From: JAHBXL01 sp964409775
Lineage (GTDB): Bacteria > Planctomycetota > Phycisphaerae > Phycisphaerales > UBA1924
NCBI GenBank assembly: GCA_964409775.1
Contig: CAYPEI010000010.1
Span: forward strand, 1 to 64,000
Direction: 5' to 3'
DNA length: 64,000 nt
The translations under genes were made by a program, and so were the position numbers. The notes below the pieces were generated by a model that saw nothing but the letters and a program-made list of their open reading frames with translations, searched no databases and was not told the DNA's origin. Numbering within the stretch: position 1 is the stretch's first letter; each line of letters starts with the position of its first letter. Of this stretch, positions 1 to 8,134 are shown in pieces.

Positions 1-285
1 TCAGCAGCCCGCGACGCGTTCGATCTCGTTGAGGACGTCGTGGACCATCGAGTTGGTGGCGGCCGCATGTCCCCGGCGGTCCTGCCCGTAGACGTGCTTG
101 GCCACCTCAACGGCCTTCGCGTAGCGGGCGTCGCGGCTCTCGTCGCGGCGGAACTCGGCGATGACCTTGTCGAAGCGGCCTTGGGCGCGGCTCATGCGGA
201 CCACGCTGGCGGTTGCGCCGTCGGCCGTGGCTCGCACCGTGATGTCTTCCTCGCTGCCCTCGATGACGATGTGCTTGATCTTCAT
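1..285 (-). CDS. Small phage protein, unknown function
   Basis: A 94-residue hydrophilic protein that I do not recognise. It begins with short alternating basic and acidic residues (MKIKHIVIEG) and has a mostly helical, charged middle. The start is supported by a GGAG Shine-Dalgarno at 293-296, seven bases upstream. The stop codon is the very first triplet of the window, so the gene is complete. It is the most downstream of three small minus-strand genes that face away from the late operon, which is where lambdoid-type phages keep early or accessory genes. Function cannot be assigned from sequence. Confidence 0.7.
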   Translation of the reverse strand: MKIKHIVIEGSEEDITVRATADGATASVVRMSRAQGRFDKVIAEFRRDESRDARYAKAVEVAKHVYGQDRRGHAAATNSMVHDVLNEIERVAGC

Positions 286-306
286 GGCGTGTCTCCGTGG
301 CGGGGG

Positions 307-567
307 TTACTCGGCGTCGTTCAGGAAGGCCTCGACGTGCTCGTGGTCCATCCCGCTCATGAACCCGACCAAGTCGATCAGGTCGCTGCGGACCTTTCCG
401 AGGTCACCGGTGCGACCCCAGTTCCGCGGGTCGGCCTTCGCGCCCTCCGCGTGCTTGTCCAGTTCCATCTGCAGGACATCCATCAGGCGGGCGATGTCGT
501 TGCGGCGGGAGGCGTAGGCCTCGGCGGCGGTGGGTTCGGGCTTGCGGTTGTGCTTGCGTGCGTCCAT
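307..567 (-). CDS. Small phage protein, unknown function
   Basis: An 86-residue acidic, helix-rich protein, not recognised. Two start codons lie close together (573 and 567). The AGGAG at 575-579 touches the first but sits seven bases before the second (MDARKHN), so 567 is preferred. The C-terminal half (DLIDLVGFMSGMD) looks like a compact helical core. It lies 21 bases upstream of the previous small gene on the same strand and is probably co-transcribed with it. No motif points to a function. Confidence 0.68.
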   Translation of the reverse strand: MDARKHNRKPEPTAAEAYASRRNDIARLMDVLQMELDKHAEGAKADPRNWGRTGDLGKVRSDLIDLVGFMSGMDHEHVEAFLNDAE

Positions 568-606
568 GTTCATGCTCCTATGCGATTTGCTCGTCCCTTG
601 AAGAAC

Positions 607-629
607 GAAGCCCGCATTTCGCGGGCTTC
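607..629 (-). terminator. Hairpin at the end of the third small early gene
   Basis: Nine-base perfect inverted repeat GAAGCCCGC / GCGGGCTTC (607-615 and 621-629) with a 5-base loop. On the minus strand it begins inside the stop codon of the gene ending at 628 and is followed by GTTCTTC. That is the position and shape of an intrinsic terminator, although the T-run is weak. Confidence 0.55.
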
Positions 630-948
630 AGGTGGTCGGCAGTTCGGGGTTGCGGGGGCTTGTCGGGGCTTCCTCGCGTGCGGCCTCGCGGGCCGCGTCG
701 CTCCGCCCTTGGCGGTAGCCGGTGTGCAGGCCTTCGCGGTACCCCGCCTCGAACGCGTGGCGGACCAGGTCGCGGATCGACCACACCGGGATCTCGTGGA
801 AGTCGAGGCTGTCGCTCTTGCGGGTCTCAAGCGTTTCGAGCAGGAGCTCGATCTTGGCCCATTCCATCTCGGCGTCGAGGGCCTTCTGCTTGCCGATCCC
901 GTCGAGGCTCGGCTTGGTGTTTGTCTTGGCGTTCTGCGGGGCGTTCAT
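628..948 (-). CDS. Small phage protein, unknown function
   Basis: A 106-residue protein starting MNAPQNAK. A much longer in-frame extension reaches 1065, but GGAG stands a proper distance before the ATG at 946-948, and the extension has an implausible composition and would run into the divergent promoter region. The central part (EMEWAKIELLLETLETRK) is a helical, probably coiled-coil segment. The C terminus is Arg/Glu-rich (REAAREEA). It is the first gene of the minus-strand early block, transcribed divergently from the late operon. Not recognised. Confidence 0.62.
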   Translation of the reverse strand: MNAPQNAKTNTKPSLDGIGKQKALDAEMEWAKIELLLETLETRKSDSLDFHEIPVWSIRDLVRHAFEAGYREGLHTGYRQGRSDAAREAAREEAPTSPRNPELPTT

Positions 949-1106
949 CGTCGTGGTCTCCGTCGCGGGTTTCCGACCCGCGTTGTGACACATGAAGCCA
1001 TGACATTCGCCACGAGGCAAGGCAAACCGCAGCGGTTTCGCCGTCATTCCGCGACATGTGGGCAAGTCTTCCGGCCATGTGGGAAACCGCGCGCGGAAGG
1101 TCCGCG
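949..1106. promoter_or_regulatory. Divergent control region with palindrome and repeated sites
   Basis: This 158-base gap separates the leftward small genes from the rightward late operon, so it should hold promoters for both. It contains a perfect 7+7 inverted repeat AAACCGC-A-GCGGTTT (1024-1038). It also has two copies of CATGTGGG starting at 1055 and 1076, 21 bases apart, which is two helical turns on the same face of DNA. Both are plausible binding sites for a phage regulator. No confident -35/-10 pair could be picked out by eye. Confidence 0.4.
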
Positions 1107-1346
1107 ATGACTCCCGAACACGCGCCTAGTCCCGAGCATGGACAGGGAATGTCCCGGCTCAACCCCGCCGCGCTTGGCGTCGCGGACGCCGCACGGGTGT
1201 TGACAAGGATGGGCGGGAAGCCCGTCACCGAAGAGATGCTCCGCGCCGACATCGACGCGGGCGCACCGACAAACGCGAACGGCACCATCAACCTCGTGCA
1301 CTACGCCGCGTGGCTCGTGAAGGAGATGTCCGCAGGTGGCGATTGA
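1107..1346 (+). CDS. Small terminase-like DNA-recognition protein
   Basis: 79 residues, starting at the ATG preceded by GGAAGG (1095-1100). It sits directly upstream of the large terminase, overlapping it by 11 bases, which is the classic place of a small terminase subunit. Residues about 20-72 run from a helix (ADAARVLTRMGG) through 'VTEEML' to 'INLVHYAAWLVKEM'. The same layout recurs in the first 62 residues of the adjacent large terminase ('VVSERQL' then 'IDLFRYVAWL'), so the two share a domain. A helix-turn-helix DNA-recognition role is inferred from position and this pairing. No published family was recognised directly. Confidence 0.55.
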   Translation: MTPEHAPSPEHGQGMSRLNPAALGVADAARVLTRMGGKPVTEEMLRADIDAGAPTNANGTINLVHYAAWLVKEMSAGGD

Positions 1347-3621
1347 CCCGCGCCAACTCAAGCCCGGCGAACTCGCGCGGCTGCTCAACAGCACACCGCT
1401 GGGCGAGGTTGTCAGCGAGCGGCAACTCCATCGGCACCGCACGCGCGCGGGCTTCCGCGTCGCGGCCGATGGAGATGCGGGCAAGATCGATCTCTTCCGC
1501 TACGTCGCGTGGCTGACGACGACGCGGCACGAGGCGCTGGCGGAGGCTGCCCGCACCCCCGAGGGACTCACGTGCTACGAAGCGATGAAGGAGCGGGCTC
1601 GGCTCCGCAACGCCATGCTCTCCCTCTCGGGCAGGGACATCGGCGACCTGCCGCCTCTCGCGGATCCCGCGCGGCGTGCTCGCGCCGCGAAGAACTTCCG
1701 GTACTTCTGCGAAACGTACTTCCTGCAGACGTTCCACCTGAAGTGGTCCGACGACCACCTCAAGGTCATCGCCAAGATCGAGCAAGCGGTGCTCGATGGC
1801 GGGCTGTTTGCGATGGCGATGCCGCGCGGGAGCGGCAAGACCTCGCTCTGCGAGGTCGCGTGCCTGTGGGCGATGCTCTACGGCCACCGCGACTTCGTGG
1901 CTCTGATCGGATCGGACGAGGAGCACGCGGCCGGCATGCTCGAATCGATCAAAGCGGAGCTGGAGAACAGCGAGATCCTCGGGGCCGACTTCCCGGAGGT
2001 CTGCCATCCGATCCGTTCGCTCGAAGGCATCCACCAGCGGGCGTCAGGCCAGCTCTACCAGGGCAAGCAGACCCACATCGGCTGGACGGCCCGGGAGATC
2101 GTGCTTCCCACCATCCCCGGTTCCGCGGCATCGGGGGCGATCATCCGTGTCGCCGGGATCACCGGCCGCATCCGTGGCATGAAGCACAAGCGCGTGGACG
2201 GTGTGAGCGTCCGGCCGTCGCTCGTGCTCATCGACGATCCCCAGACCGACGAGAGCGCCCGTTCGCCATCGCAGTGTGCCAACCGCGAGCGGATCCTCGC
2301 CGGCGCGATTCTGGGCCTCGCCGGCCCGGGCCGGAAGATCGCCGGCCTCATGACGCTGACGGTCGTCCGCCCGGACGACCTGGCCGACCGCATCCTCGAC
2401 CGGGACAAGCACCCGCAGTGGCAAGGCGAGCGGACAAAGATGGTGTACTCGTTCCCCACGGCCGACCGCCTGTGGGCCGAGTACGCCCGACTGCGCGCCG
2501 AGGGCCTCAAGGCTGACCGGGGAGGTGCGGAGGCGACCGCGTTCTACAGGGCTCACCGTACCGAGATGGACGCTGGCGCAGTGATCGCCTGGCCGGAGCG
2601 TTTCAACCACGACGAGTTGTCGGCGGTGCAGCACGCGATAAACCTCCGGCTGCAGAACGAGGCGGCGTTCTTCGCCGAGTACCAGAACGAGCCCTTGCCC
2701 GAGGTGCAGGTCGCGGACGACCTGCTTGGCGCCGACCAGATCGCGGCGAAGGTGAACGGCCACGCCCGCGGGCTAGTCCCTCTCGGGTGCTCGCATTTGA
2801 CGATGTTCGTGGACGTGCAGGGCAAGGCGCTCTTCTACCTGGTCGCCGCATGGGAGGACGACTTCACCGGGCATGTCATCGACTACGGGACCGAGCCGGA
2901 CCAGAAGCAGGCGTACTACGCGCTCCGGGACATCAAGCGAACGCTCGGGACCGCGTCGCCACGTGCGGGCGTCGAGGGCGCGATCTATGGCGGTCTGGAG
3001 CGGCTCATCGACGCGACGGTGGCCCGCGAGTGGCGGCGCGACGACGGTGCAATGGTGCGCATCGACCGCTGCCTCATCGACGCCAACTGGGGTTCGTCGA
3101 CGGACGTGGTCTACCAGTTCTGCCGCCAGAGCCCGCACGCGAGCGTACTCACGCCCAGCCACGGTCGGTACGTGGGTGCCAGCAGTCTTCCCTTCAGCGA
3201 CTACAAGCGCAAGCGCGGCGAGCGGGTCGGGCTCAACTGGCGAGTCCCGGTGGTCACGGGGAAGCGTGCGGTGCGGCACGTGCTCTTCGATACGAACTTC
3301 TGGAAGTCGTTCGTGCATGCGCGGCTCGCCGTGCCGATGGGCGATCCGGGCGGGCTGTCGCTCTTCGGCCACAAGCCCGAGCACCACCGGCTCCTGGCCG
3401 AGCACCTGACCAGCGAGTACCGGGTGCGGACCGAAGGCCGGGGCCGCACCGTCGACGAGTGGAAGCTTCGCGTCGATGGGCTCGACAACCACTGGCTGGA
3501 CGGGCTGGTCGGCTGCGCGGTTGCAGCGTCGATGCAGGGGGCGGTGCTGTTCGGGACCGACCAGAAGGTGATGGCTCGTCCCCGGCTGAAACTCTCGGTG
3601 TTGAAGGAGCGGGCGCGATGA
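1336..3621 (+). CDS. Phage terminase large subunit
   Basis: 761 residues with a GTG start overlapping the previous stop. It is the ATPase and nuclease motor that packages DNA into proheads. Walker A is PRGSGKT at 163-169 and Walker B is LVLIDD at 296-301. The C-terminal half has spaced acidic residues expected of the RNase-H-like nuclease: D493 in 'FVDVQG', D582 in 'LIDANWG', and aspartates near the end in 'DNHWLDGL'. The first about 60 residues form an extra domain resembling the small upstream protein. That is unusual and suggests DNA recognition is partly built into the large subunit. At 761 residues it is longer than the 450-600 usual for siphovirus terminases, in keeping with the extra domain. 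Confidence 0.92.
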   Translation: MAIDPRQLKPGELARLLNSTPLGEVVSERQLHRHRTRAGFRVAADGDAGKIDLFRYVAWLTTTRHEALAEAARTPEGLTCYEAMKERARLRNAMLSLSGRDIGDLPPLADPARRARAAKNFRYFCETYFLQTFHLKWSDDHLKVIAKIEQAVLDGGLFAMAMPRGSGKTSLCEVACLWAMLYGHRDFVALIGSDEEHAAGMLESIKAELENSEILGADFPEVCHPIRSLEGIHQRASGQLYQGKQTHIGWTAREIVLPTIPGSAASGAIIRVAGITGRIRGMKHKRVDGVSVRPSLVLIDDPQTDESARSPSQCANRERILAGAILGLAGPGRKIAGLMTLTVVRPDDLADRILDRDKHPQWQGERTKMVYSFPTADRLWAEYARLRAEGLKADRGGAEATAFYRAHRTEMDAGAVIAWPERFNHDELSAVQHAINLRLQNEAAFFAEYQNEPLPEVQVADDLLGADQIAAKVNGHARGLVPLGCSHLTMFVDVQGKALFYLVAAWEDDFTGHVIDYGTEPDQKQAYYALRDIKRTLGTASPRAGVEGAIYGGLERLIDATVAREWRRDDGAMVRIDRCLIDANWGSSTDVVYQFCRQSPHASVLTPSHGRYVGASSLPFSDYKRKRGERVGLNWRVPVVTGKRAVRHVLFDTNFWKSFVHARLAVPMGDPGGLSLFGHKPEHHRLLAEHLTSEYRVRTEGRGRTVDEWKLRVDGLDNHWLDGLVGCAVAASMQGAVLFGTDQKVMARPRLKLSVLKERAR

Positions 3622-3800
3622 CGGCGAAGCCGCCGCCGAAGCAGGATGCAAAGCCAAGGGGACTCGTCTGCCCGACCTGCGGCTGTCGGCACTTCGAGGT
3701 GGTCTACACCCGCGCTACCCCGGTTGGCACGATCCGTCGCCGGCGGGAGTGTCGCCACTGCGGGCGACGCGTGACGACGAGCGAACGCATTGGAGCATGA
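3618..3800 (+). CDS. NrdR-like stand-alone zinc ribbon
   Basis: 60 residues, beginning in an ATGA overlap with the terminase stop. Two cysteine pairs, CPTC and CRHC, flank 'TIRRRRECRHCGRRVTTSER'. This matches the N-terminal zinc ribbon of the ribonucleotide-reductase repressor NrdR (CPxC, RRRRxC, C, R-TT-E). The ATP-cone domain that follows in NrdR is absent. A small DNA-binding or structural zinc ribbon is therefore likely. Whether it regulates, or helps the terminase engage DNA, cannot be told. The region from 3801 to 3978 after it contains no convincing gene. Confidence 0.7.
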   Translation: MTAKPPPKQDAKPRGLVCPTCGCRHFEVVYTRATPVGTIRRRRECRHCGRRVTTSERIGA

Positions 3801-3978
3801 GCGGCGCACCGGCCCGCGCAGTGGCTGGTTCTCGATTCACGCTGAGATCGACGGCTGCCTGGGGTCTACCGGTGGAACAAACGCGAGGTCAATGCCTCAC
3901 ATGCGCCACACCCCGATCGGTTTTTGCATAAAGGCATGCCGTGGCGACCTTCCCTGTCTCGCCGCCCGGAGTGCTCGC

Positions 3979-4185
3979 GTGCCAGAACCTGACCCCAGCC
4001 TCGAGCAGGCCATCCGCGACAGCGCATCGCAGCCCGCGAAGGCGTCGGTGGACGGCCAGTCCGTCGAGCAGCACCCGCTGAAGGACCAGATCGAGGCCGA
4101 CCGCTACCTCGCGTCCAAGGACGCCGCGAGGAAGCCCGGCCTCGGCATCAAGTTCGCCAAGATCGTCCCGCCCGGTTCTGTCTGA
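3979..4185 (+). CDS. Small phage head-region protein
   Basis: 68 residues with a GTG start. GGAG at 3968-3971 is seven bases upstream, and the frame upstream of it looks non-coding. The protein is hydrophilic with an acidic, helix-prone middle (PLKDQIEADRYL) and a basic C-terminal stretch (KDAARKPGLGIKFAKI). It lies between terminase and portal, ending five bases before the portal start. Small gpW-type head-tail or portal-accessory proteins often occupy that slot. The family was not recognised, so the role is positional inference only. Confidence 0.6.
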   Translation: MPEPDPSLEQAIRDSASQPAKASVDGQSVEQHPLKDQIEADRYLASKDAARKPGLGIKFAKIVPPGSV

Positions 4186-4190
4186 CCCCC

Positions 4191-5774
4191 ATGCTCAAGA
4201 CCATCACCAACATCATGAGCCGGGTCGGTCGCGGGACGCAGACCGCCTCTCCCTCCCTGACGGCGTCGCGTGCACCGCACGGAAGCGGTACACGCGGCAG
4301 CCGTCGGCTGGTCGTCGCGAAGTTCGACTCGGCGCAGACCACCCCTGACAACCGTAAGCACTGGGCGAACGCGGACGGCCTCTCTCCAAACGCCGCGGTG
4401 AATCCCGAAGTGCGGCGCGTCCTGCGCAACCGGGCCCGGTACGAGGTTGCCAACAACTCCTACGCCAAGGGCATCGCCCTCACGCTCGCCAACGACACCA
4501 TCGGCACCGGTCCCCGGCTGCAGATGCTCACAGATGACGCCGAAGCCAACGCCCGCATCGAGGGCGCGTTCGAGCAGTGGTCGCGGGCTGTGGATCTTGC
4601 GGGCAAGCTCCGAACGATGCGACTGGCCCGGGCCGAGAGTGGTGAAGCGTTCGCCCTCCTGGTCAACAACCCCGCGATCGCGTCGTGGGGCTCGCCCGTG
4701 TCGCTGGACCTCAAGCTCATCGAGGCGGACCAGGTCTGCACGCCGCTCCTCCGGCGTGGGCGCACCGACGAGATCGACGGCATCGTGCTCGACCAGTGGG
4801 GCAACCCCTCCGCGTACCGGGTACTGAAGCGGCATCCGGGCGACAGCGGTCTTCTCCGCGCTCCCATCGACGACCTCAGCGCGTACGACACGTTCGCCGC
4901 GTCGGCCGTCGTGCATTACTTCCGATCAGACCGGCCCGGTCAACTTCGTGGTATCCCGGACATCACGCCCGCGCTCCCGCTGTTCGCGCAGCTCCGCCGG
5001 TACACGCTGGCGACGATCGCCGCCGCCGAGACCGCCGCCAACTTCGCCGCCGTCATCTACACCGACGCTCCTCCCAACGGCGAGGCCGACCCGCTAGAGC
5101 CGATGGACGAGGTCGAGCTCGAGCAGCGCCTGGCAACCGTGCTGCCGGGGGGTTGGAAGCTCGGGCAGGTCCACGCCGAGCAGCCGACGACAACCTTCGG
5201 CGAGTTCAAGCGCGAAATCCTCAACGAGATCGCCCGCTGCCTGAACATGCCTTTCAACGTCGCGGCGGGGAACTCCTCGGGGTACAACTACGCCAGCGGT
5301 CGCCTCGATCACCAGGTGTACTTCAAGAGCATCCGCGTTGAGCAGCACCACCTGCAGCTCGCAGTGCTCGACCGCCTTCTCAAGGCGTGGCTCAACGAAG
5401 CGGTGCTCGTCGAGGGGCTGCTGCCGCAGTCGCTTCGTGAACGCGGGGTGGCACTGCCCGAGCACGCCTGGTTCTGGGACGGCGTCGAACACGTCGATCC
5501 CGCCAAGGAAGCGACCGCCCAGGCCACACGCCTGGCCAATCACACAACCACGCTCGCCGCCGAGTTCGCCCGTCAGGGACGCGACTGGGAGCAGGAGCTC
5601 CGCCAGCGCGCGAAAGAGCTCGTGCTCATGGATGAACTCGGCCTGACCCCCGCTCCCACGCCCCCCACGGCTCCCGCAGGCAGCACGCCCGCACCCAAAG
5701 AGGACGACACCAATGGCAACGAAGACCCCGACCGCTCTGAAGACCCGACTCGCGCCGAAGCGTCTGTGGCTTGA
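4191..5774 (+). CDS. Phage portal protein, lambda family
   Basis: 527 residues. Portal proteins form the dodecameric ring at one capsid vertex through which DNA is pumped and to which the tail attaches. The stretch 'RARYEVANNSYAKGIALTLAND' followed by 'TIGTGPRLQ' (about residues 83-112) is characteristic of the lambda gpB portal family. So are the acidic patch around 'LIEADQVCTP' and the 'YNYASGRLDHQVYFKSIRVEQ' region near residue 375. Length is normal for the family. The first about 45 residues are low-complexity and basic. The 3' end overlaps the capsid gene by 62 bases, and the last 50 residues are Pro/Ala/Asp-rich, probably disordered. Confidence 0.92.
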   Translation: MLKTITNIMSRVGRGTQTASPSLTASRAPHGSGTRGSRRLVVAKFDSAQTTPDNRKHWANADGLSPNAAVNPEVRRVLRNRARYEVANNSYAKGIALTLANDTIGTGPRLQMLTDDAEANARIEGAFEQWSRAVDLAGKLRTMRLARAESGEAFALLVNNPAIASWGSPVSLDLKLIEADQVCTPLLRRGRTDEIDGIVLDQWGNPSAYRVLKRHPGDSGLLRAPIDDLSAYDTFAASAVVHYFRSDRPGQLRGIPDITPALPLFAQLRRYTLATIAAAETAANFAAVIYTDAPPNGEADPLEPMDEVELEQRLATVLPGGWKLGQVHAEQPTTTFGEFKREILNEIARCLNMPFNVAAGNSSGYNYASGRLDHQVYFKSIRVEQHHLQLAVLDRLLKAWLNEAVLVEGLLPQSLRERGVALPEHAWFWDGVEHVDPAKEATAQATRLANHTTTLAAEFARQGRDWEQELRQRAKELVLMDELGLTPAPTPPTAPAGSTPAPKEDDTNGNEDPDRSEDPTRAEASVA

Positions 5775-7689
5775 GGCCGCCGCCGCGCCGGCCGGTACCT
5801 CTCCGCTCACGCTCACGGGCACCGCGGAGATCACCGCGATCGCGGCCGGAGCCGACGCGGAGAAAGCCCTGCCGCGCTTCAAGATGCTGGCGTACACCGG
5901 GGGGGCCATGCGCGTCGCCGGGTGGCGTCACCCGGTGGTGCTCGATCTCGCCGGGCTGTCGGTCCCGTCGCAGAACCGCCCGATCCGGTTCGCACATGAT
6001 CCGGCAGCCGGGGTTGGACACACGGATGCGATCAGGGTCGAAGGCGGGCAACTCGTGGCCACAGGTGTGATCTCGCGCGACACCGCGACCGCACGCGAGG
6101 TGGTCGCCTCGTCGCGGAACGGGTTCCCTTGGCAGGCCTCGGTGGGAGCGAGCGTCGAGGAGTTCGAGTTCATCCGCGAGTCGCAGAAGGCGATCGTGAA
6201 CGGGTTGGAGTTCTCCGGCCCCATCAACGTTGTCCGCAAGGCCACGCTCGGCGAGATCAGCTTCGTGGACCTTGGTGCCGACGGCCGCACGAGCGCTTCC
6301 ATCGCCGCCCAGCAGGGCGGGGGTGGCAACGGAAGTCCGGCCGGCGGTAATACCGATCCCGCGCCCGGAGCGGGCGCAGCCGCGCTCCGCGCCGAGGCCC
6401 TTGCGGAGACCAGCCGCATCGCGGCCGTGCGGAAGATCTGCGCCGGCAAGCACCTCGACATCGAGGCCCAGGCCATCCGCGATGGCTGGGACGCGACGCG
6501 CACGGAGCTCGAAGTGCTCCGCGCCAGCCGCCCCAAGGCGCCCGCGATCCATGCCCCCGACACGAGCATCACCAGCGAGGTTCTGGAGGCCGCGTGCTTC
6601 CAGAGCGCCAAGCTCGAGGGACTCGAGAAGGTGTGCTCGGCGCAGGCGCTGGAGGTCGCGGCCAAGCGGTTCCAGAGCGGGTTGGGCCTGCAGGAACTGC
6701 TCATCGAGGCCGCGATCGCCAACGGTTACACCGGCCGCACCTTCCGGGACAGCCGCCGCGTCCTCGAGGCCGCCTTCGGGCGGGGTATCGAAGCCGGAAT
6801 GACCATCATCGACGTGGGCGGCATCCTCTCCAACGTCGCCAACAAGTTCCTGCTCGAAGGCTTTTTCAGTGTCGAGCGTGTGTGGCGGAGCATCTGCGCG
6901 GTCCGCAATGTCTCCGACTTCAAGACCGTCACCAGCTACCGCCTGGTCGGCAAGGACCAGTATGAGCAGGTCGCCCCGGGCGGCGAGCTCAAGCACGGGA
7001 CGCTGGGCGAGGAGACCTACAGCAACAAGGCCGACACCTACGGCCTGATGCTGTCGATCGACCGCCGCGACATCATCAACGACGACTTGGGCGCCATCAC
7101 CACCGTGCCCCGGAAACTGGGCCGCGGCTCGGGCCTCAAGATCAACGACGTGTTCTGGACGGCGTTCATGAACAACGCCGCGTTCTTCGCCGTCGGCAAC
7201 AAGAACTTCATCTCGGGCGCGGACACTGCGCTCGGCATCGACGGCCTCACCAAGGGCGAGGTCACGTTCATGGACCTGGTGGATTCGGACGGCAAGCCCA
7301 CGGGCGTCATGCCGTCGATCCTCCTGGTGCCGACGGCACTCTCGGCGGTGGGCACCCAGCTCTACAAGAGCGTGGAGATGCGAGACACCACGGCGAACAC
7401 CAAGTTCCCCGTGGCCAACCCGCACCAGGGCAAGTTCCGCATCGAGGTCAGCCGCTACCTGTCCAACGCGCTATACACCGGCAACTCGGCCAAGGCGTGG
7501 TACCTCCTCGCTGATCCGAGCGACCTGCCCGTCATCGAGATGGCGTTCCTCAACGGACAGGAGGCTCCGACCATCGAGACCTCCGACGCGGACTTCAGCC
7601 AGCTCGGCGTGCGGATGCGCGGGTACCACGACTTCGGCGTCGCGCTCCAGGACCCCCGCGGCGGCGTGAAGAGCAAGGGCGAGGTGTAA
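5713..7689 (+). CDS. Prohead protease-major capsid fusion protein
   Basis: 658 residues, starting at the ATG after AGAGG (5699-5703). The N-terminal about 200 residues look like an HK97-type prohead serine protease: 'RFAHDP' with candidate catalytic H95, 'QASVGA' with candidate S143, and 'LGEISFVDLGA' at 179-189. After a Gly/Pro/Ala-rich linker (about 200-230) comes a capsid-type domain. It carries 'LLEGFFSVERVW', a long helical and beta core and 'AWYLLADPSDLPVIEMAFLNG' near the end, a pattern seen in phage major head proteins. The protease presumably cleaves itself from the capsid domain during maturation. Separate protease and capsid genes are the commoner arrangement. Assignment of both parts is by motif recognition. 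Confidence 0.85.
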   Translation: MATKTPTALKTRLAPKRLWLEAAAAPAGTSPLTLTGTAEITAIAAGADAEKALPRFKMLAYTGGAMRVAGWRHPVVLDLAGLSVPSQNRPIRFAHDPAAGVGHTDAIRVEGGQLVATGVISRDTATAREVVASSRNGFPWQASVGASVEEFEFIRESQKAIVNGLEFSGPINVVRKATLGEISFVDLGADGRTSASIAAQQGGGGNGSPAGGNTDPAPGAGAAALRAEALAETSRIAAVRKICAGKHLDIEAQAIRDGWDATRTELEVLRASRPKAPAIHAPDTSITSEVLEAACFQSAKLEGLEKVCSAQALEVAAKRFQSGLGLQELLIEAAIANGYTGRTFRDSRRVLEAAFGRGIEAGMTIIDVGGILSNVANKFLLEGFFSVERVWRSICAVRNVSDFKTVTSYRLVGKDQYEQVAPGGELKHGTLGEETYSNKADTYGLMLSIDRRDIINDDLGAITTVPRKLGRGSGLKINDVFWTAFMNNAAFFAVGNKNFISGADTALGIDGLTKGEVTFMDLVDSDGKPTGVMPSILLVPTALSAVGTQLYKSVEMRDTTANTKFPVANPHQGKFRIEVSRYLSNALYTGNSAKAWYLLADPSDLPVIEMAFLNGQEAPTIETSDADFSQLGVRMRGYHDFGVALQDPRGGVKSKGEV

Positions 7690-7771
7690 GCCCATGGGTG
7701 AAGGCGCAGAGATCGGCAGCGGCATCGAGGAAGACGGACCCGGGACCACCCCGGGCCAAGGAGAAGGCAGT

Positions 7772-8119
7772 ATGGCAGCAGGACCCGCAAAGTTCGTGCA
7801 TGAAGGCGAATCGATCGACTACACCCCGGGCGCGGATGTGCTCACCGGCGCGGTCGTCGTCCAGGCGGAGCTCGTGGGCGTAGCGCAAGGCCCCATCAAG
7901 GCGAACCAGATTGGCTCGCTCGCGGTGTCGGGCGTGTTTGACTTCCCCAAAGCGATCGGCGCTGGCAGCGCCATCCCCGCGGGCACGAACACCTACTGGG
8001 ACGCCGCGGCGCAGACCGCCACCAAGAACGCGGCCGCCGGTGCGAACAAGCTGATCGGCAAGGCGGTGAAGACCACCGTAGACGCCGACACCACCGTCCG
8101 CATCCGCCTCTTGCAGTGA
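7772..8119 (+). CDS. Head decoration / capsid cement protein (DUF2190-like)
   Basis: 115 residues from the ATG after GGAGAAGG (7760-7767). An upstream in-frame ATG at 7694 lacks such a site and would add a Gly-rich tail. Features typical of DUF2190 capsid cement proteins are 'FVHEGESIDYTPGADVLTGAVV' at the start, 'PIKANQIGSLAVSGVFDFPKA' in the middle, and 'GTNTYWDAAAQTAT' plus 'IGKAVKT' towards the end. The position just after the capsid gene fits. These small beta proteins sit on the capsid surface and stabilise it against internal DNA pressure. Confidence 0.8.
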   Translation: MAAGPAKFVHEGESIDYTPGADVLTGAVVVQAELVGVAQGPIKANQIGSLAVSGVFDFPKAIGAGSAIPAGTNTYWDAAAQTATKNAAAGANKLIGKAVKTTVDADTTVRIRLLQ

Positions 8120-8134
8120 TCGCTGGAGTCACCC

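Noticed and set aside
607..629. Operator for the early genes
   Set aside because: The inverted repeat begins in a stop codon and is 3' of the gene, so a terminator is the better reading.
5626..7425. A 599-codon open frame antisense to the capsid gene
   Set aside because: High G+C third positions leave long antisense frames open. It lacks a domain and lies wholly over a well-supported capsid gene.
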